Shown here piece after piece: positions 20,780 through 32,019 of a DNA stretch of 64,000 nucleotides. This stretch comes from Amanita rubescens. Lineage: Eukaryota > Basidiomycota > Agaricomycetes > Agaricales > Amanitaceae. The position numbers and the translations under genes were made by a program. The number at the start of each line of letters is the position of its first letter. Position 1 is the first letter of the stretch. The stretch lies in assembly GCA_015039365.1 (NCBI GenBank), contig WION01000173.1:47909-111908 (forward strand), in the 5' to 3' direction. The notes beneath the pieces are model-generated. The model was given only the letters and a program-made list of their open reading frames with translations, ran no database searches and was not told where the DNA came from.

Positions 20780-21970
20780 GGACTTGACATTCAGGCCCCG
20801 TTACGTGTGTAGTATCGACACAAGACAAATCCGGCAATGGAATTGCTTGAAAAGAAGAGCCGCATCTACTCCGACAGACCTGTTATGCCAATGGCTGGGG
20901 AACTTATGGGTTGGAAAGATACTCTGCCATTCCTCCAATATGGACAGCGCCTCCGCAACCATCGCAGAATGTTTCACTGGTACATAAGAGGCGATGAGTA
21001 AATTTCACCACGTCGCATCACTTCCTAAAGCTTATCCAAACCGAGCTGGAAAGCTATATACGAAAGTAGGCCGTCGTCGGAAACCACACAGTGCTTACTG
21101 TCTTCCAGAACTGCCGGTGCAATAATTCTTCCATTACATACGGTTACACAGTCCAGGAGGGGAAAGATCCTTGTCTCCCTTGCAGATGAAGTACTCAAAC
21201 AGCTGGTGGTATCCACTGCTCTCAGTAACTTTCTCGTAAATCTAGTTCCATCCCGAACGTTTCTAGACCGTTTCTTCCCTGACACCATCGCTTATTGCCC
21301 GTTCATGCCAGTGCGATATCTTCCGGACTGGTTTCTCGGGGCTGGTTTCAAACGAATTCCACGGGAACGGAGGCAATTACAGGATGGTCGAGGGTCCATA
21401 TCAATTTGTTCGGAAATTCTACGACTAACTTAGATATAACTACTGCTACAGGAGCTTGGGACAGTTGAGCCTTCGATGCTCTCGAACCTTTTGCAAGATG
21501 AATCAAACCCATCCGACAGCGATCTCCGGGAAATCAAATTCGGTTTCGATACTGTTCGTACCATCTAGTAACTAAGTGGCAGAATGTCGCTAACAATAGG
21601 GTTTTTTCTTGACAGACCGTGTGGTCTATCTATGCCTTTTTTAAGACGATGGTGCTTTATCCAGATGTACAGGCGCAAGCACAAGCAGAAACTGATGCTG
21701 TTATTGGCGACAACAGGTTGCCAATGGTCGAGGACCACGAAAGGTTACCCTTCCTTTCAGCACTAGCCATGGAAGACATGTCGTGGCCCCAACAGGCTTT
21801 CCACATTGTACTACAGAAGATGATAGGTTATCTTATACCTAAGGGTGCTTTGATAATACCCAACATATGGCATGTACCTTTTTCGCTGACATTGTATCTT
21901 TCTAACGTCCTTTTGAAGGAAGATGGTCCACGATCCCGACGGTGCGAGCGTAGATGAGCGGGCAGTGGTG
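20780..21970 (+). pseudogene. Cytochrome P450 copy 3, decayed
   Basis: Recognisable pieces of the same gene follow in order but with frame breaks. An exon 2 part at about 20837-20990 reads [19 protein letters not shown] and then stops early after a deletion. An exon 3 part follows at about 21108-21250, exon 4 (YLPDWFLGAGFK) at about 21315, exon 5 (LGTVEPSMLSNLLQDES) at about 21455, and exon 6 ([18 protein letters not shown]) at 21635-21870. The ExxR region is lost to a deletion (SALAMEDMSWPQ). The sequence loses similarity soon after the start of exon 7, so the heme loop and its cysteine are absent. The N-terminal exon was not found. It cannot encode an active P450. Confidence 0.85.
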
Positions 21971-23000
21971 CGCAGCTGTGAACGTGATTTGGATGAGGAG
22001 AATTTGACCTGATCGTGTGCATGCGATGTTGTGGCTCTGCAATCTCGGAGCCGCTAGATCATCAATATTAGCTTAGATATCACTGGCAGGAGATAGACGA
22101 AGCTGATAAGCCGACATCCAATAGTATGTGCGCTTGTTGCGAGGAACAATTCGTGATTGAAACGGCGTCATTGCGGGCGGCGCGAGTCCAGCGAAAGGGT
22201 ACAAGGAATATCTGAAGTTCCGCAAAACTTGAGGGAACGTCGACATGGCAGTTTTGTTTAATTGTCAATAGGCTGTGGCAGTGCCGCAGACGGAATACCA
22301 TTGGCACGGTCGAATGGAGTGCTCTGATACGGTCCGTAATTGTATCATCGCCAACACAGTCGACTCACCATACCATTTTTGTCAGGCTAAAACGGTCCGA
22401 ATCACTACTCTAATTTAAAACGCACTAGCCATATATATGCTTAGTCGCAGGCATTCAAATTGGCACTACTGCGGCTATTAACTTGAACATGATATGTTGC
22501 CCGCTATGGAAGAGTTTATCGCCGCACTAGCCACGGAGGTTCGAACTCGGCGCTGGGCGCCGACATATCATCGTCGCAGCGACTATAGCCCCGACAGAGA
22601 TAACAACACACGCGTGATGAAGAATGCTAACGTTATCTATCACGTACACCGTCCGACACCCATTGAAGAGAATTGAATATCTTGGTGGGTTTAGTACCGC
22701 AGACAGCTAAAAGTTGACTCAGTCGGGTTACGGTTTTCTGACAAAGAGAGTATATAGACAAATTGCCTCGCAAGGATGTTTCCTCCGTAGGCGTTGACTC
22801 CCGTAACTTTCGTCAAGGATAAATCGATATCTAATCTTCGAGAAAAAAGACGCTCAGAGGGGTATGGGGTATCTTATCGTCGGTCGCAGGCATAATAATA
22901 AAAGACCGACCGCGATCATGGCGTATCTCTTCAATCGCGTTGACATACGCCTGACTATACAATTACCCGGCGCTCCGACCTTCGAACCATTCTTTTGCTC
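21971..23000. other. No gene recognised
   Basis: Sequence downstream of the decayed P450. No reading frame has a recognisable motif. A short stretch near 22865-22905 weakly recalls the [12 protein letters not shown] coding region of the P450s, which could be a remnant. Confidence 0.4.
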
Positions 23001-23115
23001 AAACGGCCGCATTCTACCCAACGCGTCGATGTTCCTTTCACTTAGTTTAATATCAGATTCTATATGGAGAATTGTGAAAGCCTATTATGCCGGGCCCGGG
23101 CCTGGTGAGAGGGTT
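23000..23115 (+). pseudogene. Possible relic of a P450 exon 9
   Basis: ATTCTACCCAACGCGTCGAT at 23012 and TGGAGAATTGTGAAAGCCTA at 23064 line up in order and spacing with the P450-1 exon 9 words around GTTCTTGCTGACGTATCC and TGGAGAATGGAAAGCCTGTC. No frame is open. It may be the 3' end of P450 copy 3 displaced by insertion, or another lost copy. The similarity is by eye only. Confidence 0.35.
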
Positions 23116-23791
23116 ATCAGATAACAACCTCTTGTAGTTGCATTCCAACCCCGAGTCCGTATGACACTTAGTCTGCAAAGGGTCCGACTCCACGTACGAA
23201 TTTAACCAATGTCGTACCGCCAAGTGAACGGCATTTTTGGCGCTAATATATCAAATCAACCTTCCAGAGAACATGTCGATATGCTATTGGGCGTAATGCG
23301 TCCGGTAAAAGGCTCCGTGACTTCGGGACGCACATGTGATGCTATTGTTGACTTCGCATCAATGACGACATCACTTACGGTGGCGAAACGCGAAAGTACA
23401 ATATATATCAAATATATCTACATACAACAATTATAGAGCATCTAGTGACCGGTCGCTAGAATACAAATGAGCCAAGATCGGGATGTATAGATAGTGATTA
23501 AGTGTTGTATCAAGAAAGCTTGGTGTAGTGAAAGGAATGTGCCAAGTCCATTGAATGGTCCATTGAGAGAGCGATGCAGACTAGAAGAACAACCAAAACG
23601 AGCGTGTGCTGAAAGAATGTGTCACTCCCGAGCGAGTGAAGATGTTTAAATGCCAGGATTCATCCTGTGAATCGTCTAGAATAATCTGTAGATTAGTGCG
23701 CACGTTCAATGAGCCTGCGAGTAATGAGGAGAAAGCTCTAGACACCGACCAAGTATAAATTTATTAATTTTAACTCAGCCTATCGGTCTTC

Positions 23792-25003
23792 TTACGCCCT
23801 CCGAGGCGAAAGGTGCACGACACGACTTTTCTTGACTTCGCGTCCAGTTTTGCTAAAGTACCGTTCTGTTTCGAACGACCAATGAAGTGAGCCAGTGATC
23901 CAGTCGGCTAGGCCTTGAACGTAGATTTCAACCTCTCGGTCAATTTCAAGGCCCCAACAGGGCAGCTCCAGACGGTCCCGGTTGAAGCGATCTATCGACC
24001 GTTTGCACATGTCACCAACAAAGTCGACGGCTGATTGCAAGTCAAGACCATGTTCATCCATAACGACGGATATCATGTTGTGCGTATCGCCCTTGGACTG
24101 TTCTACGTTGTACGAGAAGATATCCTACGGGGAGGGCCGGCACGATCGAGTCAGATAAGGTGCATTTATCAAAAGTTCCGTTTCCAGATACGTACATTTG
24201 ACCAAGTAACCACATCATTGGCGGCTTCGCCCAGGCTGAGAATAATAGGGTGGTCCATAACCTCGTCGGGTATTTTAAGGTTATTCGCATCTATGGGTGA
24301 AATCAGCGGCTTGCCAATCTGGCGGATTCGCGTTACGTTACATTCTATGAGCGCCCAGCATGGTTTGCAACCAGATGTGTCCCGGCGAAGAGCGATGTAG
24401 GACTCGAGATCTGGAATGCAACCCGAGGCACGATCGGCCGCTTGTTGAGTCACGCTCTGGAAGAAAAAGTCAAATGTCTCGAGAAAGCGCTGCTGGGTGC
24501 CTGGCGACGCAGTTAAAAGTATGCGTTTGTAGAAGCTACAAGAAAGGGATAAATCGGGAAAATGTGATAGCACATGTTATCACTTACTCGGCAGCCATCC
24601 TTCCTACACGCGTAGAAGAACGATGCGCGTAGGGATGGTAGAGTGAATTCATGACAGCGTCGCCGATAAACTTGGTTCCGCGGTTGTCCATATCGTCAGA
24701 CAAGTTGTCCAGGTAAAACAGGTACGTGAGGAAATCGTTCACGGCCCGTAGCTGAGGATAACCTGCATTGGGATAACACATGGAAGTCAAGAGACCGGCC
24801 TTGAGACCATGAAAAGCATCCCGCTGAGCGGTACAGAGATTATCTCCTTTAAACAACCATTTCTTGGTTTCCGCTGTGACCTGCTTGCGGTGACGGTTAT
24901 GATGCAGCACAAAGTCGCAATGAGATACTAGATCTGGCAGGATAAATTTAGCCGTTGCTGAGCGCTTTTCGATAGGACATTTTAGGGCGGGTGCGGCTGT
25001 CAT
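23792..25003 (-). CDS. Sesquiterpene synthase (class I terpene cyclase)
   Basis: It ionises and cyclises a prenyl diphosphate, most likely farnesyl diphosphate, in the cytosol. Three exons: 24588-25003, 24196-24535, 23792-24124; 362 aa, the usual size for basidiomycete sesquiterpene synthases. The aspartate-rich metal site is DNLSDDMD (99-106), followed by NRGT. The NSE metal site NDIFSYNVE (252-260) is split exactly at the exon 2/3 junction. A C-terminal RY pair (ERYF) sits near residue 345. The first metal motif starts D-N rather than the common D-E or D-D; that variant is known in some clades. Product cannot be predicted from sequence alone. The neighbours, two P450s upstream and an MFS transporter divergent from it, suggest a small terpenoid cluster. 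Confidence 0.92.
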
Positions 25004-25567
25004 GGAGGTGGTGGATCGGGTGGGCGGGGCGAGTAAAAGGACAATAAGGGAAAAAGAGAGACGTAGGAGAAAGAGAAGGAGCGAAAGTAGACGACAGAGA
25101 AGCGACGCCAGTTTGAAGGATATTAACGAGGAGAAGCGAAATCGAGTGCTGAGTTTTTAAGAAAACATTTAAAGTGATCGGTCTTGTTTCATATTGGGCG
25201 GCTGGCATTGGAAGTTGATACTTCGTGAGGAGGAAGAGAAGTGGGGGGTGAGGATTGGCGGGTGCGGATGGTTGTTTGTGCCGTTATAATGAGCAGATAC
25301 CGCCTGATCCGTTCGCGTCATGACAGATGAAGAAATGTATTGAGGATCGGTTAATCGGTACGAGTAAATCAAGGGCGGGTGACGGACGTACCGCAAAAGG
25401 TTGAACACGTTCGTATTGCTATACGCTCCGTATAAGCCGGTGTACGTATATTGTTCTGATGTTGAAGGAGAGTCGGAGCGTTAGTGCGATACTTTGGCTG
25501 ACAAATATGGCAAAAAAGCGCATTTGGATCGGGCCACGCGCGATATTCGCTACTTTGATCCTTCATA
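25004..25567. promoter_or_regulatory. Divergent intergenic region, terpene synthase / MFS transporter
   Basis: 564 bases between the two start codons on opposite strands. The part next to the synthase is purine-rich on the plus strand (GGGAAAAAGAGAGACG and similar), that is a CT-rich leader for the synthase transcript, a common fungal promoter feature. No TATA box is obvious. Confidence 0.45.
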
Positions 25568-28500
25568 ATGCCTCCTCAGCGCCATATAAGATTCGGTCCA
25601 CCAGAGCGGGTTTTCGATATCCAGGAGCCCACAATGGATGAATCCTTATCTGCTCGCAAGGGTTCTTCCCGTCTCCGCCACTTTCTCAGTAGTCTCTCCC
25701 TTGCTCGCAATGGAACCCGTCTCACCCGCACGAACACCTTTGACTCTTTGAAAACAGTCGCTACAGAGCGGGTTCCCATTCCATCCATGATGCGACAGTA
25801 TGACGAGGCATATACAACTCCTTTGCCCACCCTATCCATGGTCGTCCTGTCAATAGTAAGTCTACACCTTGTTTGACCCCCAAGATCTGTTCCAACCTTC
25901 TCAGACCATGCTCGGTGAATTCCTGACTGCAAACGTATCGACACCGTTCATTCTCTTCATGGTGAAGGGTATGTTTCGCTCGCCGACGTCGCGAAGCTTT
26001 GATTCTGACTCACTTGCAGGTTTTAATCAATTCAAGGACGAAGCAGAGATCGCATTCTGGACGGGAATCCTCGGTATGTGTCTATTCGGTTAATTCGTAT
26101 ACACCGCGCATTGATTCGGCATTCTAGTCTCGGCGTTCTTCCTGACGCAATTCATCACATCTCTACTTTGGGTACGCCTTAGCGCGTCTGTGGTGTTCTG
26201 TCTCTTTTGACACCGCATATCTGCCAGGCCACTATTGCCGAAAAGCACGGGCGTCGCGCCGTCCTAATCACGTCTTTACTCGGAACTTCTATCACCTGCG
26301 TCGTCTTTGGCACATGTACCACCTTACAGCAAGCTATGTGTGTTCGTTTATTGCAAGGTGTCTTTGGGGGTGCCATAGGGGTTGCAAGAGGCTCTGTAGC
26401 ATTTGTTACGGATCATTCAAACGAGGGAAGGGCTTATGCTATTTTAGGGTATGTCTAACTTAGTATCTGCTTATCAATATTCATTTTTAACAGCTTCTGC
26501 TGGGGAATGGGAGGTGTTGCAGGTGCCATAGTTGGCGGAGCTTGTGAGTCCGTGGTCATCATCTTGTTCACTCACTTACCAAATCTGCAGTTGAAAGACC
26601 AGCGGCGAAGTGGCCGCAGATCTTCGAAAGCGTTGAAATTTTCGTAACTTATCCTTATCTACTCCCTTGCTGCATTGCTGCATCCATTACTTTGATGGGT
26701 GAGCTTCCGTTATCACGCTAAATGTGGATCCGGCTCTCATAAACTTTCTAAAGGATCTTTTCTGGCATGCTTCCTGGGCCGAGATGGCGGTCCAAGGCAG
26801 GGCGCAATTCACCTGCCACCCGAAAAAGATAACTTGCCTACGCCTATTCCGGAGGAAGATTCTAATCCACCATCCCCCGTCCTCGAAGAGCCGCCTAAAC
26901 GTCAAGGGTTCGTCCAATCGATCCGCTCTGTCTCCAGAAAGTTCTCCAATTTGTCCAATTACCTCCCTGGGCGCAGGGAGTCCGTAAATCTAGTCTCTGC
27001 TACAGATCGGACTCCTTTACTTCAACACGCCATTTTCGCCTCTCCAACCGCTGAAACACCCAGAGCCCAATCCCGCGTGAGCCATGCTGATGGATCGGCG
27101 TACGGATATAGCGGTAAATACCGCAGCCGCCTTGCTAGTAGCACCTCAGCTGCTCTGCGTAGAAGAAGCAGCATGGCTGGTTCGCTCAGTTGGCAACCTG
27201 GGAGTTACGATGTACGCAGAGAGTCCGTTGACTCTCGGGATCTCAACTTTGCCCAAAGGCTGCTCATGGCCAATGAAAACGCCGTCAACAGCGTCGCGGA
27301 CTTGTGGGTTGCTGCTGCCATGAATGCGGACAACGAAGATCCATTTGAAAGCGACTTGGAGGATGAAGAACCAGCAGTTCCTGAACAACTTGAAGAAGAA
27401 GAAGAAGACAATGACGATGCTGCGACGATTGATTCATCCCGAACGCAACGCGGACGTGGTACTTCCACAAAGCGGCTAGGCTTGAGTATCAACACTATGA
27501 GTCGGCGACCTTCCAGGGGTGTCGTTCATGCGCCATCGCGAGGGTCTCGGCCATCCCGATCGCATTTCAGCACTTCTCGGCATGCTACTAGCCCACAGGC
27601 GATACCTAGGCACCCATCCATCTCCATTCCGCCTAGTAGCACACCATTATTGGTGCGCCGTCGTTCGAGCACTTCCGTACCGAGCATCTTTTCCCATACG
27701 GGAGTTGAGGTACCCCGTGCCGTGCTTGATGCACGGGATATCCTAACGCGGTTAGAGGAAGGGGTCGCGAGGCCCGATGGGTTGGAACCCATTATCGAGT
27801 CAAGGCAACCGTCCAATAGTTCCGCGTCGTCGGACACAGAAGTGCCCCTCGAAAAGACCCCGTCCCTAATTTCGCAGCTTCCCCTTCAAGTGATTTTCCA
27901 GTACGGGGTGTTCGCCCTTCACACCACGACACACGATCAAGTATTCATGTCGTATCTCGTTTCGTGAGCACAATAGCGCTATTTTTGGTTCGGCTGTCCT
28001 AAATATTGTCTAGCGATGTCCCTGCCGGCGGACTGGGCTTAACCGCTGCTGATTTCGCACAGCTCAGTATGTTATCGTACTTGACGTGGTAATGACATCT
28101 GACAAGTGTCATCGCATAGTTGCCCTCATGTGCTTGGCCCAATTGGCATACCAATTTTATCTATATCCGTAAGTTTCATTCTCGAATATTGTAACCCCTA
28201 GTCGTAATTTGAGTGCTACTCGAACAGGAACCTTGGGTGAGTAATAAGCTACACAAGCAAATTTCATTGGCTGATCAGACTATAGCCCTCCTAGGGGGAA
28301 ATTCTCTCATCTATCTATGTTCCGCATTGGAGCTGCTCTGTTTATCCCGGCATATCTATTAGTTATTCCTCTCAGACCGTTTGCTGTTACCCTCGGCAGC
28401 GATAACTACGTCGTCATGGCTGGTGAGCACGCTATTTCTGTCTTGCGGAGTACACGGAAGTTAACGCACATGGCTTCATCAAGGTTTGATAGCAACTACG

Positions 28501-28911
28501 TGAGTAGTCTAATGAACATACTTTCGTCACGCCTTTTCTTATCATGACGGTAGAACTATACGTTATTGTGGAAGTACTTTTGGCTATACTGCCATATCTA
28601 TACTGCTCAATTATAGTGAGTGGATAAATCAGCTACAGGGTCGCTTGCTAATGTGCTTCAGTGACACCACCCGACGCAATCGGTTACGCCAATGGCATTG
28701 CACAAAGTATCGTAAGCCTCGCACGTTGCGGAGGACCCGCTTTGGGCGGCTACGTAAGTTTATTCCGTAGATGCGATATCAGTGCTTACTTTAGCAAACG
28801 CAGATATGGTCTATTAGCGTGCGCGATGACCCTTCAGGCTATCCTTTCTCCTTTATTGTCTGCACGGTGGTTTGTGCCGTGAGTGTATTGTTAACCTTTA
28901 TGATACGATAG
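25568..28911 (+). CDS. Major facilitator superfamily transporter, Ycr023c-type
   Basis: Twelve-helix type MFS protein with a long cytosolic central loop; substrate unknown. Sixteen exons: 25568-25855, 25905-25968, 26020-26073, 26128-26171, 26228-26448, 26494-26543, 26591-26698, 26754-27963, 28014-28066, 28120-28168, 28228-28236, 28286-28422, 28484-28499, 28554-28615, 28662-28753, 28804-28911; 854 aa. The MFS signature lies in EKHGRRAVLITSLLG after helix 2, with GGAIGVARG in the next helices. The loop (exon 8) is Ser/Arg/Glu-rich with an acidic EEEEEDNDD run. The second half begins PRGKFSHLSMFRIGAA and ends with CGGPALGGY. Two microexons of 9 and 16 bases are needed to keep the frame. This type is widely conserved in fungi, so it may be a resident gene rather than a cluster-specific exporter. 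Confidence 0.85.
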
Positions 28912-29142
28912 CCGGACGAGGCCTATCTTTTTATCATTTCTTGCATATTTACTTTACCATCACTGTTGCATACCTGCACTTTTACGAGTAGTTTACCTCT
29001 TGCATATGGACTGTGGACTCCTATGGCCTTGCATACTTTCCTGTACACTACGTGACATGTACGATACCTCGTCGGAAAAATAGCCTATAGTCCGGTGACT
29101 AATCAAATACCCTTGGTTTTTCCTCTCTTTCATCGAGTCTCG

Positions 29143-31976
29143 ATGACGCTGCCTGTGACGTCTCGCAAGGCCTCTTCCAAGCGGAAGCGGCCCCAAAATC
29201 CACTCTTATCGCGAAAGAAAGTGAAAAGTCAACACACGGCCGAAGATTTGCCTTGGAAAAAAGTATCGCGGCCGTCGGAAACTGGACTAGGAGATGATTG
29301 GATTCTGGAGTTGGAGGAGGTGGAAGGTGTGGATGTCGTTTATGAGGAGACTGAACGAGGAAAAGTAGCTCGGTTCACGGTATGTTATGTTATGTGCCCC
29401 GAAAGGCGATCGGTTTTTTTTGGACTGTTTAGGTGGTTGAAAGTGAAGGCGAGGAGGCGCGTTCGGATGGTGAAATAGGCCGTGCAGGAAGCTCTATGCA
29501 GCAAACGATACAAGATGATGAGGAAGAGAAAGAAGAAGAGTACGAGCCGTTTGAATGTATGTATGCCATATTGGAACGTTTCACGAGAGTCATTCACTTT
29601 GCAGCGGAAAACTTATTACCACAGTGGCACGCCTTCTCGTTACATTCACAGTTATTGCGGGCATTGCACTATAAGGGGTTCAATGCTCCTACTCCCATCC
29701 AAGCCGCTGCTCTACCTGTTGCGCTAAAAGGCAAAGATGTGATAGGCGTGGCACAAACCGTAAGTAGAACAGATGACTATATGGTTTTAATTCTAATTGT
29801 ATTACATTAGGGATCAGGAAAAACTCTGGCATATGGTTTGCCTATTCTCCATCATCTGCTTTCTCAACCACGTCCTGCAAAAAATAAACGAAGGAAACTG
29901 AGCGCACTTATCCTGGCACCAACGCGTGAACTTGCGTTACAGGTCTCCTCACACTTGAATGTTTGTTTGAACAAGGTCGAGGGAGATAATCTGGACACTG
30001 ACGCGCTAGAAATGGGAACGGACGGCTCAAAGGGCAAGAAGAAGAGGAAAGGAAAGGAAAAGGCTAAACCTGAAGGATCGGATGCTGGACAAAAGAAAAA
30101 AAGCCCTCCGCATGTCAGCGTGGCTACCATCGTCGGTGGAATGTCATCGCAGAAACAGCGCAGGGTCTTGGAGAGAGGCGTTGATGTGCTTGTCGCTACA
30201 CCTGGCCGGCTATGGGATATTTTGGAAGATGTGAGTATAGCCACATACCTCTATCCTTTGTCTGATCTGCTTTCTGGCACAGAATGATACCCTCGCTAAA
30301 GATATCAAAACACTAAAATTCCTCGTGCTTGATGAAGCCGATCGGATGATTGAAGCCGGCCATTTCGCAGAGTTGGAGAATATCCTTCGGTTGACGTTGA
30401 GAGGAAATAAGTTCGTCTCTACTAGAAATGACGTGACATACGGAATGACCTTTATGGATAGAGAGGAGGAGGAAATACCTGCAGAGTTTAACGATATGCA
30501 AGCCGAAGCAGCTGATGTGCCACTAGAGGCAGATGGACTGCAAATTTTTGTTTTCTCCGCCACGTTGAGCAAAGATTTGCAGCGGAACCTCAGGAAACGG
30601 ACCAAGCTGCCTAAGAAGGGCCAGAAGCCAACCTCGACACTTGGTGCGTCTTCCTAAATCAATCTAACCCGAATCGTTAGTGAACCAGAGTTAGATGACC
30701 TCCTCTTACGTCTCGACTTTAGAGATCCAGAGCCAGAAGTTGTCGATCTAAGTCCTGCGGGCGGCGTCGTGTCAACTTTACGGGAGAGTAAAATTGAATG
30801 TCTGGTTGCGGATAAGGTCAGTATTCTGCTCCTGAGTAAAGAAGATTTGGCGCTAATCCATACATGTGGACTAGGATGTGTACTTGTATTGCTTCTTGTT
30901 GCGTTATCCCGGGCGATCCCTTGTCTTTTTGTCTTCGATTGACGGGATTCGTCGGCTAATGCCGCTGACTGAATTACTGAATATCAAAGCTTTCCCTTTG
31001 CATTCCCAACTCGAGCAGCGGCAGAGATTGAAAAACCTTGACAGGTAAGATCTACACGTGGACAAGCATCCCCCGTCGCCTTCGTTTATCACTAAGTGCT
31101 TATGAAGGCTTAATGCTCTAGGTTCAAGTCTATAAATAATTCGGTGCTCCTCGCCACCGATATTGCCGCTAGGGGATTGGACATTCCCGCCGTGGATCAT
31201 GTCATCCACTACCAAGTGCCGAGAACAGCGGACGCCTATATCCATCGTAATGGAAGAACTGCGCGTGCAATGCGGAAAGGGTTTGCACTTTTAATGTGCG
31301 CTCCGGATGAAAGGAGGGTCGTAAAGGGGCTGTTCAGTAGTCTGGGCCGAGGTAACGTCTTCATCTCCGAAAATACTATATGGCTCACGCTTCTCTCTTC
31401 GATTTCAACCAAAGATGAAGGCGAGATTCCGGATATGACCATTGAGCTTAGCTTGTTGGACAAACTCAAGGCTCGGATCCAAATTGCTCGGCAGATCGAT
31501 GCCGCCCAGCACAAAACACGGAAAGTCAAGCATGACCGTCGGTGGTTGAAAGAGACGGCCGATGCATTGGGTGTAGAGCTCGACTCTGATGCCACCAGGT
31601 ATTTAGACTCTCCTCGCTGGGCACGACCGAGTCTCATCTACGTCCATTAAAGTGAAGCAGAAGATCGGAAGCCTTCATCAAAGAAAAGAGCTCAGGAAGC
31701 AGAAACAGTTGAATTGAAGGCCAAACTTAGGCAGATGCTGTCGCAGCCGCTCCTTGCGAAAGGCATATCTGCAAGGTACATAACATCTGGAAATCCGCAA
31801 TTAGTCGATGATTTGTTGGCCGGCGATTGTAAGCAGCTTTTATCCTAATTGATTTGTACTTATCATGGGATGTAGTTAACGAGAACATGCTGGGCGTGAA
31901 GACGACGGAAGCAGGTAGTGACTTGGGTGTGAAGAGGAAGAAAAAGAGTGGCTCGTTATCTAATCCGATAAGATAA
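29143..31976 (+). CDS. MAK5: DEAD-box RNA helicase for 60S ribosome assembly
   Basis: A nucleolar ATP-dependent RNA helicase of the Mak5/DDX24 family, acting on pre-60S particles. Eleven exons: 29143-29379, 29433-29556, 29605-29759, 29811-30230, 30283-30643, 30689-30816, 30875-31044, 31122-31351, 31415-31598, 31653-31828, 31876-31976; 761 aa (yeast Mak5 is 773). Motifs in order: the Q-motif region with PTPIQ, walker A GSGKT at the start of exon 4, PTRELALQ, a Lys-rich insert, TPGRLW, LDEADRM, SATLS, then [10 protein letters not shown] and HRNGRTAR. The large insert after PTRELALQ and the insert before SAT are typical of this family. The N-terminus is basic ([10 protein letters not shown]), fitting a nucleolar protein. 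The stop lies 43 bases before the PWP2 start codon on the same strand. Confidence 0.93.
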
Positions 31977-32019
31977 TTCGTAGCTTGATGTAACCTTGTG
32001 GCTGTGCAACTGTGAAAAA

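Noticed and set aside
23203..23436. Open plus-strand frame upstream of the terpene synthase 3' end
   Set aside because: No domain, no splice partner, AT-rich end; likely chance.
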